64,000 nt of DNA from contig VCCP01000007.1 of NCBI GenBank assembly GCA_005765155.1, positions 947,501 through 1,011,500 of the forward strand, given 5' to 3'. Origin of the DNA: Zelopaecilomyces penicillatus (lineage: Eukaryota > Ascomycota > Sordariomycetes > Hypocreales > Pseudodiploosporaceae). The position numbers and the translations under genes are program-made. The notes beneath the pieces were generated by a model. It did not search any database and was not told the origin of the DNA. It saw nothing but the letters and a program-made list of their open reading frames with translations. This document shows positions 1 through 13,703 of this stretch, one piece after another. Positions within the stretch are counted from its first letter, which is position 1; every line of letters starts with the position of its first letter.

Positions 1-2414
1 CTTAATAATATATAAGAGAATAATTAAGGTTATAAAATAATTATAAGAAAAACTATAAAATAAAAAAAAACTATATAATTAATAAGAAAAAAATAATAAA
101 ATTTAATATATTATTTAAAAAAGAAATCTAAATAAATAAAATAGATTTAATATAATTAAAAAGGCCTATTAATATAATAATAAATAAAAGAGAAATAATT
201 AATATTATATAGGTTTTATTTAATTATATAGAAAATTATTTAAATCTTATATTTTAGAATAAGGGCTTAAACTTAAATTAATTAATCAGATTAAACCTAT
301 CTTAAATATAAAAAAAAAAGCTATTATAATTAATAAAATTTATTTATTATTTCTATAATAATTTTAATTATATAATAAGATATTATTTAAAGAATGTTAT
401 AAATATAATAAATAATAAATTATTTTAAAACTAGAAAAATAATAATTAATATAATTTAAAAAAAGATTATTAATTAAAATAAATCTTTTAATTTTAATTA
501 AAAAAATAAAGATTAATATAATTATTTATTTTTATATATTAATAATAATTAAAGGATAAATTATTATTAAAATATATATAAATCTTAATATATATTTAAA
601 TTTAAATTTAATTATTAAAATATTTATAAAGAAAATAGATTAAAATAAATATTTATTAAAAAATCCCTTTTTTAAAAGTAATAAATAAAGGATTAATTTA
701 TATTTATAATACTTAAAAAGTACTTATTATATTTATTAATTTAAAAGGGTTTATTTAGGAATTTATTTATATTTATTTAAGGACTAATTATAATTTAAAA
801 AAAGAAAAAAATCCTATCTTATTTAAAATATTAATATTATAAAAATATTAAATATATTTAAGTATATATAATAGTTTTTAATAGTTTAAATAAGTTTAAA
901 ATAAAATAAAAGTATTATAATTATATAAATTTATAAAGATTTATTAAAATAAATTAATTATTTTTTTAATTATTTATTAAAATAAATAAATTTTTCTATT
1001 AAAAAATAAAAAATAAAAGGATTTTAAGATATTAAGAAATTATTATTAAAATTATATAATTTCCTTAATATTTTTTTATTTAATAATATTAAAATATTAT
1101 CTATATATAAAATAATAGATTATATTATTAATCTATTATTAAATAAAACCTTATTATATAATATTATTTACTTTATATGTTAATAAGAGTTATAAAAGCT
1201 ATAAAAATATCTTAAGAAAAATTTATTATTTAAATATATATAAGACTTTAAAAGCTTTATAAATATATTAATTTTTTTTATACCTAAAAAGATAAAACTC
1301 TTAGACTATATATAGATTATTAAAATCTTAATAGGATTATAAAAAAAAAATATTATACTTTACCTTTTATTATAAAGATTTTAAATAGGATTATAAATAT
1401 TAAATTTTTCTTAAAATTTAATATTAAGGATATATATTATTAAATTAAAATCAAAAAAAATAGCTTTTTAAATATATTATAAATATTATAAATATCTAAT
1501 AATACCTTTTAATTTAATTAATATATTAAGAATATTTTAATATTATATTTATAAGATATTAAATAAATAAATTAATATAATCTATATTATTTATTTTAAT
1601 AATATTTTAATTTTTTCTAAAATATATCAAAAGTATATAAAATATATTAAATAAATATTATAAAGATTAAGGGTTATAAAGTTATATATTAATCTAAAAA
1701 AGTATTAATTCTATAAAAGAATAATAGAATTTCTAGATTTTATTTTATTTTTAAAAAGAATACTAACAGATTTAAATAAAATTATAATAATTATAAAATA
1801 ATAAAAGCTGAAAATCTATAAAAAAATATAAATCTTCCTTAAATTCTATAATTTTTATTAAAGATTTATTTATTAATATTCTAATATTATAATATTATTA
1901 AATACTCTATTAAAAGAGAATATTAATAAAAAAAGATTAAAGAAATTTATTTTAAATCTTATTAAATAATAAGCTTTTTTTAGATTTAAAAATATATTTT
2001 AAAAAGTATTATTATTTTATTATATTAATTTATAATATTAAATATATTTTATAATTAATATATCTAGATTTATAATAATAAGTATTATATTATAATAGAA
2101 TAATAATTTATATAATATTCTATAATTTCTTAATCTTAAAAATTTATATTAATAAAAATTAATTATAATATTTTTAATTAAAAGATATTTATTATTTATT
2201 TATTTATTTTAATATTAATAAAAATATATAAAAGAGTTTATAAAATAAATACAAATATTATTTAATTATTAAAACCTTAAATCTTTTATATCTTAAATAA
2301 AATTATTAAAAAAATAAACTAGATAATATATAATATTAATATTTTATAATTTTATTATTAAATATTAATTAAATAAATTAAATTTAATAAATAACTTATT
2401 AAAATACCTAGATT
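1..2414 (+). mobile_element. RIP-degraded Gypsy-type pol relic, left part
   Basis: No open frame survives, but a plus-strand Gypsy reverse transcriptase can be followed from about 1,290 to 1,640. It starts with a run reading like the 'VDYR-LNK' block (about 1,300-1,345). A degenerate 'MPF-L-NAP' block follows near 1,500-1,535. The catalytic YxDD box is at 1,592-1,603 and now reads Y-F-N-N. Upstream, near 540-610, is sequence resembling the protease-proximal region of the Gypsy element at 47,840-47,900. The relic is cut at 2,414/2,415 by the Copia element and appears to resume after 9,260. Its left end lies outside the window. The relationship to family C is inferred from similar motif order and spacing, not from an alignment. 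Confidence 0.6.
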
Positions 2415-2419
2415 ATAAA

Positions 2420-2917
2420 TGTTAAAATAAGTGGGTTTTTATATAATAGCCTAACCTATTATCCTTTAAAAGCCAGACCTGTTATAGCTTAGTAGCTAAA
2501 CCTGTTATAGCTTAATAGCCAGACCTACTATCTTATAATAGCCAGACCTACTATCTTATAATAGCCAGACCTGTTATAAGACCTAAGATATCTAGACAGT
2601 TTAACCTGTTATATAGGGCTAAATTAATAAAATAAGGGCTTATCCCTTATATCCCTCCTTCTTTTTATATTTAGAATATTTAAAAATTCTAAATAAATAT
2701 TATTTAGAATATTTTAATAATTCTAAATAATCTTAGTATTTTTTAGATATATAAGATAGCTAGATTTTTAATTAAATCCTGTTTTCTTTTCTATATTAGT
2801 AATATAATTTTTTTTTCTTTTTTTTTTTAGAATTTACTTTAGATAATTATTTACTATCTTTCTTTTATTATTATTATTATTAGATTTAATTATAATTATA
2901 TATTATAAATTATAATA
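2420..2917 (+). repeat. 5' LTR of Copia-type element
   Basis: It aligns by eye over its whole length with 8,281-8,757 and 8,780-9,255. It is 498 bp, against 476-477 bp in the other two copies. The extra 22 bp is one additional unit of a short tandem repeat at about 2,519-2,563 (unit beginning AGCCAGACCTACTATC). It is strongly AT-shifted compared with the 8,281 copy. Confidence 0.85.
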
Positions 2918-5900
2918 GATTATAAGCTTAAAAGAATAATTATTCTAGATTATAAAAAGAAGACTCCTTTTTCTATTATTTTTAATCTCTTTATATATTA
3001 GATTTTTTTATTACTTTAATTATATTAGATCTATATTTTCTATTAATTAGAAATTATAAAAAAACTATATATATAAGAATTAAACCTTAAATTTATAATA
3101 TAACCTATTTTTAGATTTATAGATTATTAATATAAACTTATAGAATTATAAATTATAGTTTTATTAATTATATTAAATATAATTAATTACTTAAATTATT
3201 AATTAATTTTATAAAAGGTTTATATAAAACTATAAAAGTTAATTAATTAAATAAAAATACTATATTAACTATATTATAACCTAATTATAGCTAGTATATA
3301 ATAAATAGCCCTTATATTTATTACCCCCCTCTTTTAATTAATTAGCTATTTTTAAAGCTCTTATTAAAACCTAGCTATTTATAATACTATTATAATCAGT
3401 ACTTTTATTTATTTATAATATTATTATATAGCTATAAGCTTATTTTTAGAAATTTATTTTTCCTTTATATTATTATAATTATTAGTTATAATAATCTAAC
3501 CCTAAAAATATTAAATTAAAGTCTTTTAATAAAAGAGAATTTATTAAAATTATAAACTTTTTAATCTTAGATATAAAAGCTTATATAATAATTATAATAG
3601 CTATAAGCTTAATTTATAATAGTTATATTTATTAAAATTATTAAAAAGCTATTATAACCTTAACCTAAGCTATCTTAGCTATTATTATAGCTAGTATAGC
3701 CTATAAATATACTAATAGATCTAGCTTTAAAAAAGCTATTTAAGAAAATATAAGCCTTTCTAAAAGCCTATAAATTAAAAGGCTTTAATAACTATAACTA
3801 ATAGCTTTAGGCCCTATTAATCTAATTATAAATACTTAAATTATTTATTTTTCTTTTAAATCTTATTATAAGCCTTAGCCTTAATAATTATTATTAAGCT
3901 ATTTTACTTTTATTATTTTATAATAATTATTTATAGTACCTATAGGCCTTTATAAATTAAATTATAATACTATTAAAAGCTTATTAAATACTAAATAAAT
4001 AATATTATTATAATACTATTCTATAATATAAAACCCTTTATAATACCTTTTATAAGCTTAGCTTTAATAGCTATAAAAACTCTATAAAAATATTTAATAG
4101 TAAATTTAATATTTAATTTATTAAATTATAATTAGCTTTAGTTATTATATAGCCTATAAATCAGATAAATTAATATTTAAAAGCTATAAAAAAAGCTTTT
4201 TTATAATAAATTAAATATTAAAAAAATAATATTAAGATTTATATAATATTTAGTATTTTATTAAATACCCTAAATTTATAATTCCTTATAATAGATTTAT
4301 TAAAAGAGCTATAAGATAAAAGCTTTTTAATTATAAAAGCTAGCTTTTGTAAAGCTAAAAAAGCTAAGAAATCTTTTAAAAGATCTATAAAGATTTTAAA
4401 AAGAAAAAAAAATTATCTAAATCTATTAAAAAACAGCCTTATAAGCCTTTTTAAAAAAATAAAAAAATAAAGAAACCTATTATTAATAATAAAGAATCTA
4501 ATAAGGCTTTCTTTATAATAAATACCTGTAATCTATTTATAAATAATTAGAATATTATAGCTAGTATTTAAAGCTTTAATTTTAAATCTAATAAAAAAGA
4601 TTTAAAAGCTATAAAATCTAAAGAATTAATCTATAATATCTATTATAATATTAATCTAAAAAATACCCTATTATATAATATTAGCTTAATATATTATATT
4701 ATTAATAATAAAACCTTTTTTATTAATTATAATATCTATAATAAGAAACCAAGGTTTATAATAATTAATAGTAATTTTATTTATTTAAAAGAATCTAGAA
4801 TAGCTATATTTATAATATTTATAAGATTTAAACCTAAAATTTATAATATTTTAAAACTAAAAAATATATTATATATTCTTAATATAAATATAAATATAAT
4901 AAATAAGATAAAGTATTATACTTTTAATAATATACTTTTATAAAAAAAGCTATTTATAATAAATTAAATCTATTATAATTTATTAAACTTTATTAAATAT
5001 AATATTTTTCTTTAATAAAAAAAAAAGCTTATATCTGAATTTTTAAAACCTTTTAATTATTATTATAGCTATCTAATAATAATTAAAATCATCTCTAAAC
5101 CCCTTCTTAATATATATAAGGATCTTACTAAGCCCTTTAAACCAGCTAAATAATTACTAAAATTAATAAAAAACCCTAAAATTTCAGGCCTATATATATT
5201 AAAAAGCCCTAATTTAAACTTAAGCCTGCTATAAGACCTATTAAAAGATATTATATCCCTTTTAAAATCCTTTAAAAATATTATTATAAAAGAAGATATA
5301 AGTTTTTTAGCTAAAATTAATTATTAAAAGGTATTATAATTAATAAGGATTTAATATATTTATCTTAGCTATATTAGCTTATAATTATTAAAAAAGATTA
5401 TTAAATTTTTAATAGGCTTATCTAATTTTATTATTATAAAAAAAATAGATTTCTTTTATTTAGCTTATATATAGATTAAATTAATATATAAAACTTTTAA
5501 AAACCTAATTCTAAATCTATTAAAAATATTAAAGATTATAAAAAAAGATATCTTATAAATAAAACTAATCCTTTATAATAAGCTTTTTATAAGGCTTATT
5601 TTAATAAAAAGAAAATCCTATTATTAAAAGATTCTTTTATTATTTAATAAAAAAGATTATATTATCTTTTTTATTATAAAAGGCTTATTTAAAAGGTTAA
5701 AAGCCTATTATAAAAAATACCCTTTATAATTATATTTTAATAATAAAAAAAAGATCTTAATATTATTAAAAAATTAATTAATAGATAAAGGTATTAATTT
5801 TAATATATTCAATCTTTATATTTATAAATAAAATAATCTATTAAAATACTGTATAAGGATTATTTTAAATTAATTATAGGCTATTATAATCTAAGCTTAA

Positions 5901-8280
5901 TTATTATTATTTCTTTAGATTATTATTTTATCTATTATAATTAATCTTATTAATTATATAATAATTATAAATAAGGATCTTAATCCATTATAGTTTTTTT
6001 ATAAAAGTTAAAACCAGCTTTAATAATTAATAAATTAAATCTAATAGCTTATAAAACTATTAAAGCTTATTATAAGGTTATTATCTCTATTAAAAAGTAT
6101 TAATAAGATATTAAATTAAGCCTTAGAATAAAATTAATTAAGCTATTAATTATATTAAATAAAAATATCTTCTTAATTTATATACCCTTTTATTAATAGA
6201 TAATTAAAACCTTATTTCTTTATATTATAAAAAGAATAGGCTTTATAAGCTAGGGTCTTAAAGATAATTTTTATAGTTTTTAAAGCTTTTTTAGCTTAAA
6301 AAGAGAATTAAAAAAGCTTTATATTCTATTAAAATTAATAGATTAACCTATTCTAAAGGATCTAATTAATTTATAAGCTCTTAATTAAGCTAGAAGATTT
6401 ATATAATTACTAGAATTTATATTATAAATATTATAATAACTACTATAGCTATTATAATCTTTATTATAACCTATATTATAGTTTATAATATAGTTATTAT
6501 AATCTATTAAATAATTTAAATAACTATTAAAAGACTCTGAATTTATATAGCTAGACCTTATCTATCCTATAAATATCTATTATAAGCTAAAGGTAAAGTT
6601 TATTATTAAGGCTTCTTTAAAATCTATTAATTAAAAAAAAGCTTTAAAAGACCTTATTAAAGAATAATAGATTAATATTATTTATAGTAAATTCTATTAG
6701 ATTCTATAAATTAAAGTTATATATTTTATCCCTTTTTTAGATATTCTAAAAGATTAAAAAATCTTAAAAAATAAGCTTATTTTTAAGCTTAAAAAGGATT
6801 TATAAAATCAGCCCTTAAAATATAAGATTAGGCTTATTATAAAGGGTTTTATATAAATTAAAAAAAAAAGATTACTTTAAAACCTTTATAATTATTAATA
6901 TTCTTTTTATTTAATAAATTCTATTAGTTTTAATAGCCTTTTATAATTAGAAAATTAAATAAATTAATTTTATAAAAGCTTTTTTAAATAGTTAGTTATT
7001 TAAGGATATTTTTATAGAATTTTTAAAAGGTTTATCTTTTTTTATAAAGATCTAAATCTCTAGAAACTAGCCTTTAATAGCCTTATTAATTAAGCTAGGC
7101 TATAACCCTATTATAAAATAGGTTATTCTATTAAAAAAGGTATTATATAATTTAAAGTAAGGCCTCTATAAATAATAATAATAGCTAATTAAGCTATTAA
7201 TTATCTTAAGATTCTAACCTTTAATCTTTAATCTAGTTATTTTTATTAATACTTAAACTAATATCTTTATTATTATCTATATTAATAACTATTTTATTAT
7301 AGGATCTAACCTATCTTATATTAATAAGCTAAAACACCTATTAAATAAGGTCTTTATTATAAAAAATAAAGGCCTTATAACCTTCTTCTTAGGGATCTAA
7401 ATTAGCTATAATTAAACTAAAAGAGAGTTATAATTATACTAATTTTAATATATTAATAAGGCTTTTTAATACTTTTAGCTATAAGATATAATCTTTATAA
7501 TTATATCTCTATAACCTAAAGTACTAAAAAAATCCTTAAAAAAAGCTTTTATTTTTATTAAATAATAAATCTATTAATAGATTATAGGGATTTTAATATA
7601 TTTTATATTACTTTCTAGGCCTAATATAGCCTTTTTAATTTAATAGCTTTTTTAATATATATAATAAGATTATATTTAATTATTATAATATAATTAAAAA
7701 CCTTTTAAAATATTTAAAAGGTTTTAAAGAATTAATTATTCTTTATAAAACTTTAGGTTTTATATAAATTAAATAATTAACTCTTTAACTATTAAGCTAT
7801 TTAAATAATGATTTTATAGGTTATAAAGCTATTAATAAATCTATTTATAGGTATTTTTTTAAGCTAATAAATAAACCTATTTATTAAAAATTAAAAAGAT
7901 AAATTATTATAGCCCTTTTAATTATAAAAGCTAAATTAAATACTTTAATAAAGGTTATAAAAAAGCTAAAATAGCTTTCTAGGCTTTTTAAAGAGTTAAA
8001 AATCCCTTTTTAATAGCCTATAAATCTATATTATAATAATATAGCCTTTATAAATAATACTAAGAATCCTGATTAATATACCTAAATAAAGTATATCTTA
8101 TTAAAATTTTATTATATTAGGCAGGAAATAGCTAGTAAGCTATTTAAGATAAATTATCTTATAATTAAGGCTATATTTATTAATAAATTAATTAAGGCCT
8201 TAATAAACCCTATTCTTTAAAGCTTTTTAAGCCTATTAAATCTATAAAAACCCTTTATAAAAAGCTAGCTATATATTATA

Positions 8281-8757
8281 TATTAAAAATAAGTGGGTTT
8301 TTTATAACAGCCTAACCTGTTATCCTTTAGCAGCCAGACCTGCTATAGCTTAGCAGCTAAACCTGCTATAGCCTAGCAGCCAGACCTGCTATCTTATAGC
8401 AGCCAGACCTGCTGTAAGACCTAAGATGCCCGGGCAGCCTGACCTGCTATATAGGGCTAGATTAGTAAAAATAAGGGCTTATCCCTTATACCCCTCTTTT
8501 TCTCTATATTTAGAATACCTAAAAATTCCAAATAAATATTATTTAGAATACTTAAATAATTCCAAATAATCTTAGTATTTTTTAGATATATAAGATAGCT
8601 AGATTCCTAGTTGAATCCTGCATTCTTTTCTATATCGGTAATACAATTACTTCTTTCTTCTTTTCTTTAGAATTCACTCTGGATAACTATTCGCTGCCTT
8701 TCTTCCACTGCTATCGCTACTAGCTTTAGTTATGACCTTATACTGCAAATTGCAATA
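8281..8757 (+). repeat. Solo LTR nested in the Copia element, lightly mutated
   Basis: This 477-bp copy of the same LTR family is flanked on both sides by TTATA (8,276-8,280 and 8,758-8,762), which is what a 5-bp TSD would look like. It sits between the RNase H end and the purine tract of the host element and has no partner LTR with matching flanks. It is therefore best explained as a solo LTR left by LTR-LTR recombination after a second insertion. It keeps many CpA, TpG and CpG dinucleotides (for example CCCGGGCAGCC near 8,428) that the other two LTRs have lost. Confidence 0.8.
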
Positions 8758-8779
8758 TTATATAATTTATTAAAAGGAG

Positions 8780-9255
8780 TATTAAAATAAATAGGTTTTT
8801 ATATAATAGTCTAATCTATTATCCCCTAAAAGCCAGACCTGTTATAGTTTAATAGTTAAACCTACTATAGCCTAGCAGCCAGATCTACTATCTTATAATA
8901 ATCAGACCTATTATAAGACCCAAGATACCCAGATAGCCTAATCTATTATATAGGGCTAGATTAATAAAATAAGGGCTTATCTCTTATACCCCTCTTTTTC
9001 TTTATATTTAAAATACCTAAAAATTCTAAATAAATATTATTTAAAATACTTAAATAATTCTAAATAATTTTAATATTTTTTAAATATATAAGATAGCTAG
9101 ATTCTTAGTTAAATCCTGATTTCCTTTTTATATTAATAATATAATTATTTCTTTCTTCTTTTCTTTAGAATTTACTCTAGATAATTATTTACTATCTTTC
9201 TTTTATTATTATTACTACTAGTTTTAATTATAATTATATACTATAAATTATAATA
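8780..9255 (+). repeat. 3' LTR of Copia-type element
   Basis: This 476-bp direct repeat of 2,420-2,917 is preceded by a polypurine-like AAAAGGAG and followed by ATAAA, which matches the left flank of the element. Its mutation load by eye is similar to that of the 5' LTR and clearly higher than in the solo LTR 22 bp to its left. Confidence 0.82.
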
Positions 9256-9260
9256 ATAAA

Positions 9261-10110
9261 TAATTAAATAAAAAGAATAAATTAGATACTAAAATATTAT
9301 CTTTAATACTTTATAATAAAGAATTAAATAGCTTAGCTTTCTCTGCTTTATATAATATAATTTATATATAATTTAATAAAATCCTTAATAATAGGCTTTT
9401 TCTTATAAGGCTTTAATAGATTATAATCTAGATTTTAGAATAATTAATAAAAATAATAAAATTCTAATTAAAATATAAAAAAGATTAAAGAATAATTAAT
9501 AAAATATTATAATAAAATAAATAAAATATTATAATAAGATATATTTATTTAATGATTTTAAATAAGAATCCTTAATTATATTTAATATTAAGAATTTAAA
9601 ATTAAAAATAAAGTATAAGCTAATATTATACTTTATTAATTTATTTAAAGTATTATAGCCTATTAAAATATAAGTATATTAATTAATTTTATTTAATTAA
9701 TATATAAGGCTTTATAATACTTTTTATATTAATCTATTTAAATCTTAAGAAAAATAATAAAATAATAATTTAAATATTTTATTTCTATTAGAACTTTAGG
9801 ATAAAAAGAATAAGAAATTAAAGAAATTAAAGATTAAATTATAATATAAAATGAAAATTATTATTTAATTAAATAAAAGGATTAGTTTTTAAAATATAAT
9901 TAATAAATTATAATAAAGGATATTAATATATTAAAGGTATTAATAGCTTTTAATAAAATATTAATAAAAGAATTATAAAAGATTATTAAAAAACTATTAA
10001 AAAAGAGATAAAAACCTAATAAAATAAAATTATAATTATATTATATTTTAATTTAAATAATAAGGTATACCTTTAAATCTATTATAAATAAATAATAGCT
10101 TTTATAAAAT
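9261..10110 (+). mobile_element. Gypsy-type integrase C-terminal relic
   Basis: Directly right of the Copia TSD, a plus-strand stretch at about 9,570-9,750 reads as a degraded integrase C-terminal (GPY/F-like) module. A basic 'LK-KYKL' segment is followed by 'F-VLQPI---Y-L' and then 'RLYNTF-I-LF', which matches the usual 'RLHDTFHVSLL' ending of fungal Gypsy polyproteins. The next about 200 bp (9,890-10,020) could be a ruined chromodomain. The simplest reading is that this is the 3' part of the relic at 1-2,414, split by the Copia insertion. Only about 300 bp separates the insertion point from the integrase end, so the integrase core must have been lost. A poly-A run follows at about 10,118-10,136. 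Confidence 0.5.
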
Positions 10111-13100
10111 AAATCTTAAAAAAAAAAAAAAAAAAAGAATATATAAAAAAAAATATAAAACAACCTTAATTAAATATATTTATATATATAAGGAAATTAT
10201 AATAATTTATTAATAAATTTATTATTAATATTATCTTTTTATTTATTATATTCTTAATAATTTTATAATAATTATAAAGAATAATCTATTAAATAATATA
10301 GTTTTTATTATTTTTATTTAAATAAAGAATTTTTTTTTCTTTAAATATTTATTTTATCTTTAAAAAAGGTTTTTATAAATCTTTATTATTTAATAGTTTA
10401 TTATTATTAAAATATTAATAATATATAATAATAATACTTTTATTAAATTTATAATTAAATTCAATAGCTTTTAAAGCTAATATTAAATAATAATAAATAT
10501 ATTTTTATATTAAATAATAAATAAATTATATATAGCTTTAATAGAATTATATTCCTTTAAAGAAATAATAAAGCTAAATTTATAATAATATATTATCTTA
10601 ATATTATTAAAAGCTAGATAAAGATTTAATAAAATATTAATTAAAGTATATTACTTATCCTTAATAAATAATATATTTTTAGAATTTAATTAATTCTTTT
10701 TAATTAAATTAATAAGAAAATCTAAATAATCAATTAAATCTTAGATATTATTTTATATAATAATAAAAGGATTAAATAATAATAAAAATATTAATAATTA
10801 TTAAATAAAAAGCTATAATAATATTATTTATTTATAAGGAATATTTAATTAATTATTTATTATATAATTTATATCTTTTAATATAAATATTAATAAATAT
10901 ATAAAATATCTTTATAATTTTTATAGGCTTTATTTTATATTCTACATTTTTATTATTAATAGCTAGAGAAATATAAAAATAATATATATACTATTAATTT
11001 TATATTATAACTTTATTTATTTAATTAAATAACCTTTTAATAATATAAGTAAGGGTATAAGATTTCTTTTAAGGTATTATTTTAATAAATAATAAAATAT
11101 AATAAAAAAAGTAATAAAAAACTAGAAAAAAGATAATAAGAATACAATAATTTAATTATAATAAATATTATAAAATAAAAAATAAAAAGATATAAATAAT
11201 AAAGATATAAAAAGATATAATAAAAGAGATATAATATTAAAATATAATAAAAAGATAAATAAGAAGGCAATATTTTATTATTATTTAATTAAGATTTTAT
11301 AATTAAGCTAAGAATAATATAATAATAATAAAAGTTTAGAATTTAATGTATAATAATATTAGATTATTATTATAATAATAAGAGAATAGTTATAATAGGA
11401 TTATAAGATATAAAAATATATATACCTAGAATAATATATAATCCTTAAGTATATAATATTTCTTAGCTTATATTTATTATTATAATATAAATCAAATAAA
11501 TAATAATCTTTTATAATAATAATATTTAAATATAATTATTCTTATTCTATTAATTATTATAAATTAAATCTGCTATTATATTATATATCTAATAGTTTAA
11601 TATTTAATAAAGTTTTATTAATTTTATTTAATTAAATTAAGTTAATTTATTTATTATTAAAAGCTTTTATTTAAAATATATATAAAATATAAAAAAAGAT
11701 TCTTTTAATTATTATTAAATATATTCTAATTTAATTTATATTATATCTTTATAATAATATTTATAAAAAACTAATATTATATATTTAAAAAGCTTATTTA
11801 GATTATATATTTAATTAGGATTATTAATTAAATAGAATTTTTAGATATATTCTTAAAGAAATATTAATAAATTATTTTAAATGATTTCTTATTAATTCTT
11901 ATAATTATTAATAAAATCTATATTAATAATAATTTTATAATAGATTATTATTAATTATAAAAAGAAGGTATTTTATTAAAAGTAATAAGGTATATTAAAA
12001 AATATTTAAATTAATAGAAAAGGAAACCAAAAATATATATAAAAAAGACTTTTATTAATACCTTAAAAAGCTTTCTAAGGTATAAGGGAAAGGTTATTAA
12101 GGAAGTATATTAATTAGAAATATTTTATATTTATATAGGGCTAGTATTACTTAGAAAGCTTATAGCTATATTAAAGCTATTCTATATTAAATCTAGGCTT
12201 ATTAAAATTATATTAATAAACCAGATATAATCCTATTTTTAAGAAGAAATAACTTTATAAAGAGGAAAGATAATAAATTCTATATAATAGCTCTAGCTAA
12301 TATATATATATAAATATAACCTTTTTCCTTTTAATAATATTTTTAATAATAATTTTATTATTTATAGGTTTAGGCTTTTATACTATTAAATATATTAAAC
12401 CTAGATAATAAAGTATTCTTATTTTTATTAAATAATTAAGGTAAAGAAAGAGATTTATATTTAAAATAAATAAATTTCTCAGCTTTTGTTTTAAATTAAA
12501 TATTTTATAATCTTAATTAATAATTTATATTTTTATATAAAAAATAATCTTTTTATTTTCTTAAAATTAATAAAATATATTTTTTAAGATTAATTAAGAA
12601 TCTTATTAATTTTATAATAAAAATTATTATTTTATATAAGATAAATATTCCTTTTTTTAAAAAAGTATAAAAGAAAAGTTTATTAAATATAATAAATTAA
12701 TTTTGTAATTATTATAAATAAGTATTAAGAATAATATTAATAAATTTAAAAAGAGAAAAAATCTTTATTTTAATCTCTTTTCTTATATTAATAAAGCCTA
12801 GTTTAAGCCTATTTTATCTTTATATTTAATACTTAAACTTTTAAGGCTAAGCTTATAATAATTAATATTATTTAAGATTATTTAAATAAGATAATTTATT
12901 TATTATAAAAGTATTAAAAAAATAATATAATAATAGTAAAAAGATAATTAAAATAAGATAAAATATAAAAAATAAAATATTAATAATAAAGTATTATAAT
13001 AAATAATGAAAAGAAAAGAATAAAATAAATAATAATAATATAATATAGAATTTAAAAGATTTATAAAAAAAAAATTAAAATTTAAGAAAACTAATTAAAT

Positions 13101-13490
13101 ATTTATTAAAGCTAATACAAGAAAATAATAAATATATAATAAGCTTAATTATTAAATAATATCTAAAAGATATATATTTATAAAAGATAATTAAAAAGAT
13201 ATATTATATACTTAAGCTTTATTTATATTTTATATAATCTAAGCTTAATTTAAGCTTATATATTATATAAGCAGTTTTAAGATAATAAATAAGATAAAAA
13301 AATAGGATTTATAATATAATTATTATTATATAAAGATAATTAATTAAAAAAAATTAAAAGAAAAGCTTTTTTATTTTTAAAATATTAATATCTTTTTTAA
13401 TATTTATTTATAAAAATTATAAAATTAATTTATTATAATAATAATCTTTTTTAAAATTTAATAAATATTTTTTTTATTTTTATTTTAAAT
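10111..13490. other. AT-rich relic DNA, no gene identified
   Basis: This is extremely AT-rich sequence with no credible open frame; the apparent 62-codon frame near 11,082-11,270 is low-complexity and rejected. A slightly less AT-biased patch at about 12,000-12,420, with intact runs such as AGAAAAGGAAACC and AGGGCTAGTATTACTTAG, probably marks a different, less mutated repeat copy. I could not assign it to a family. No tRNA or rRNA was recognised. Confidence 0.5.
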
Positions 13491-13495
13491 TTTAA

Positions 13496-13703
13496 ATATT
13501 ATATTTTTATAATAAAATAATTATATTTTTATAATAAAATAATTATATTTTTATAATAAAATAATTATATTTTTATAATAAAATAATTATATTTTTATAA
13601 TAAAATAATTATATTTTTATAATAAAATAATTATATTTTTATAATAAAATAATTATATTTTTATAATAAAATAATTATATTTTTATAATAAAATAATTAT
13701 ATT
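13496..13703. repeat. 22-bp minisatellite, about 9 copies
   Basis: A tandem array with an exact 22-bp period (unit starts ATATTTTTATAATAAAATAA) runs from about 13,500 to 13,703. The units appear identical by eye, in contrast to the surrounding sequence, which is heavily diverged. That uniformity suggests recent expansion or homogenisation after the surrounding RIP. Confidence 0.92.

Larger units (their letters stand above)
2415..9260 (+). mobile_element. Copia-type LTR retrotransposon, RIP-degraded, with its TSDs
   Basis: Two long direct repeats (2,420-2,917 and 8,780-9,255) bound the element. Both start T-A/T-G and end T-A, as expected for TG...CA termini after RIP. The 5-bp flanks are ATAAA on both sides (2,415-2,419 and 9,256-9,260). 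A purine-rich tract (AAAAGGAG, 8,772-8,779) lies directly before the right LTR. Internal plus-strand pol motifs are: a degenerate 'LKKALYGLKQAPR' block at about 7,131-7,180; the RT YVDD box at 7,278-7,289, now Y-I-N-N; and the RNase H C-terminal region at about 8,036-8,140, which still reads much like the Copia 'K-KHI--R-H-IR' segment. RT lies downstream in pol next to RNase H and close to the right LTR, which fits Copia. A solo LTR has been inserted at 8,281-8,757. All frames contain many stops, so the element is dead. Confidence 0.85.

Noticed and set aside
8281..9255. Tandem LTR duplication at the Copia 3' end
   Set aside because: Different flanking TSDs (TTATA for the inner copy, ATAAA for the outer pair) and unequal mutation load favour a nested solo LTR.
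11082..11270. 62-codon minus-strand open frame rich in Tyr, Leu, Phe and Ile
   Set aside because: Low-complexity translation of AT-rich DNA, not a membrane protein gene.
13496..13703. CRISPR-like array
   Set aside because: Units abut directly with no spacers, and the host is a fungus; it is a plain minisatellite.
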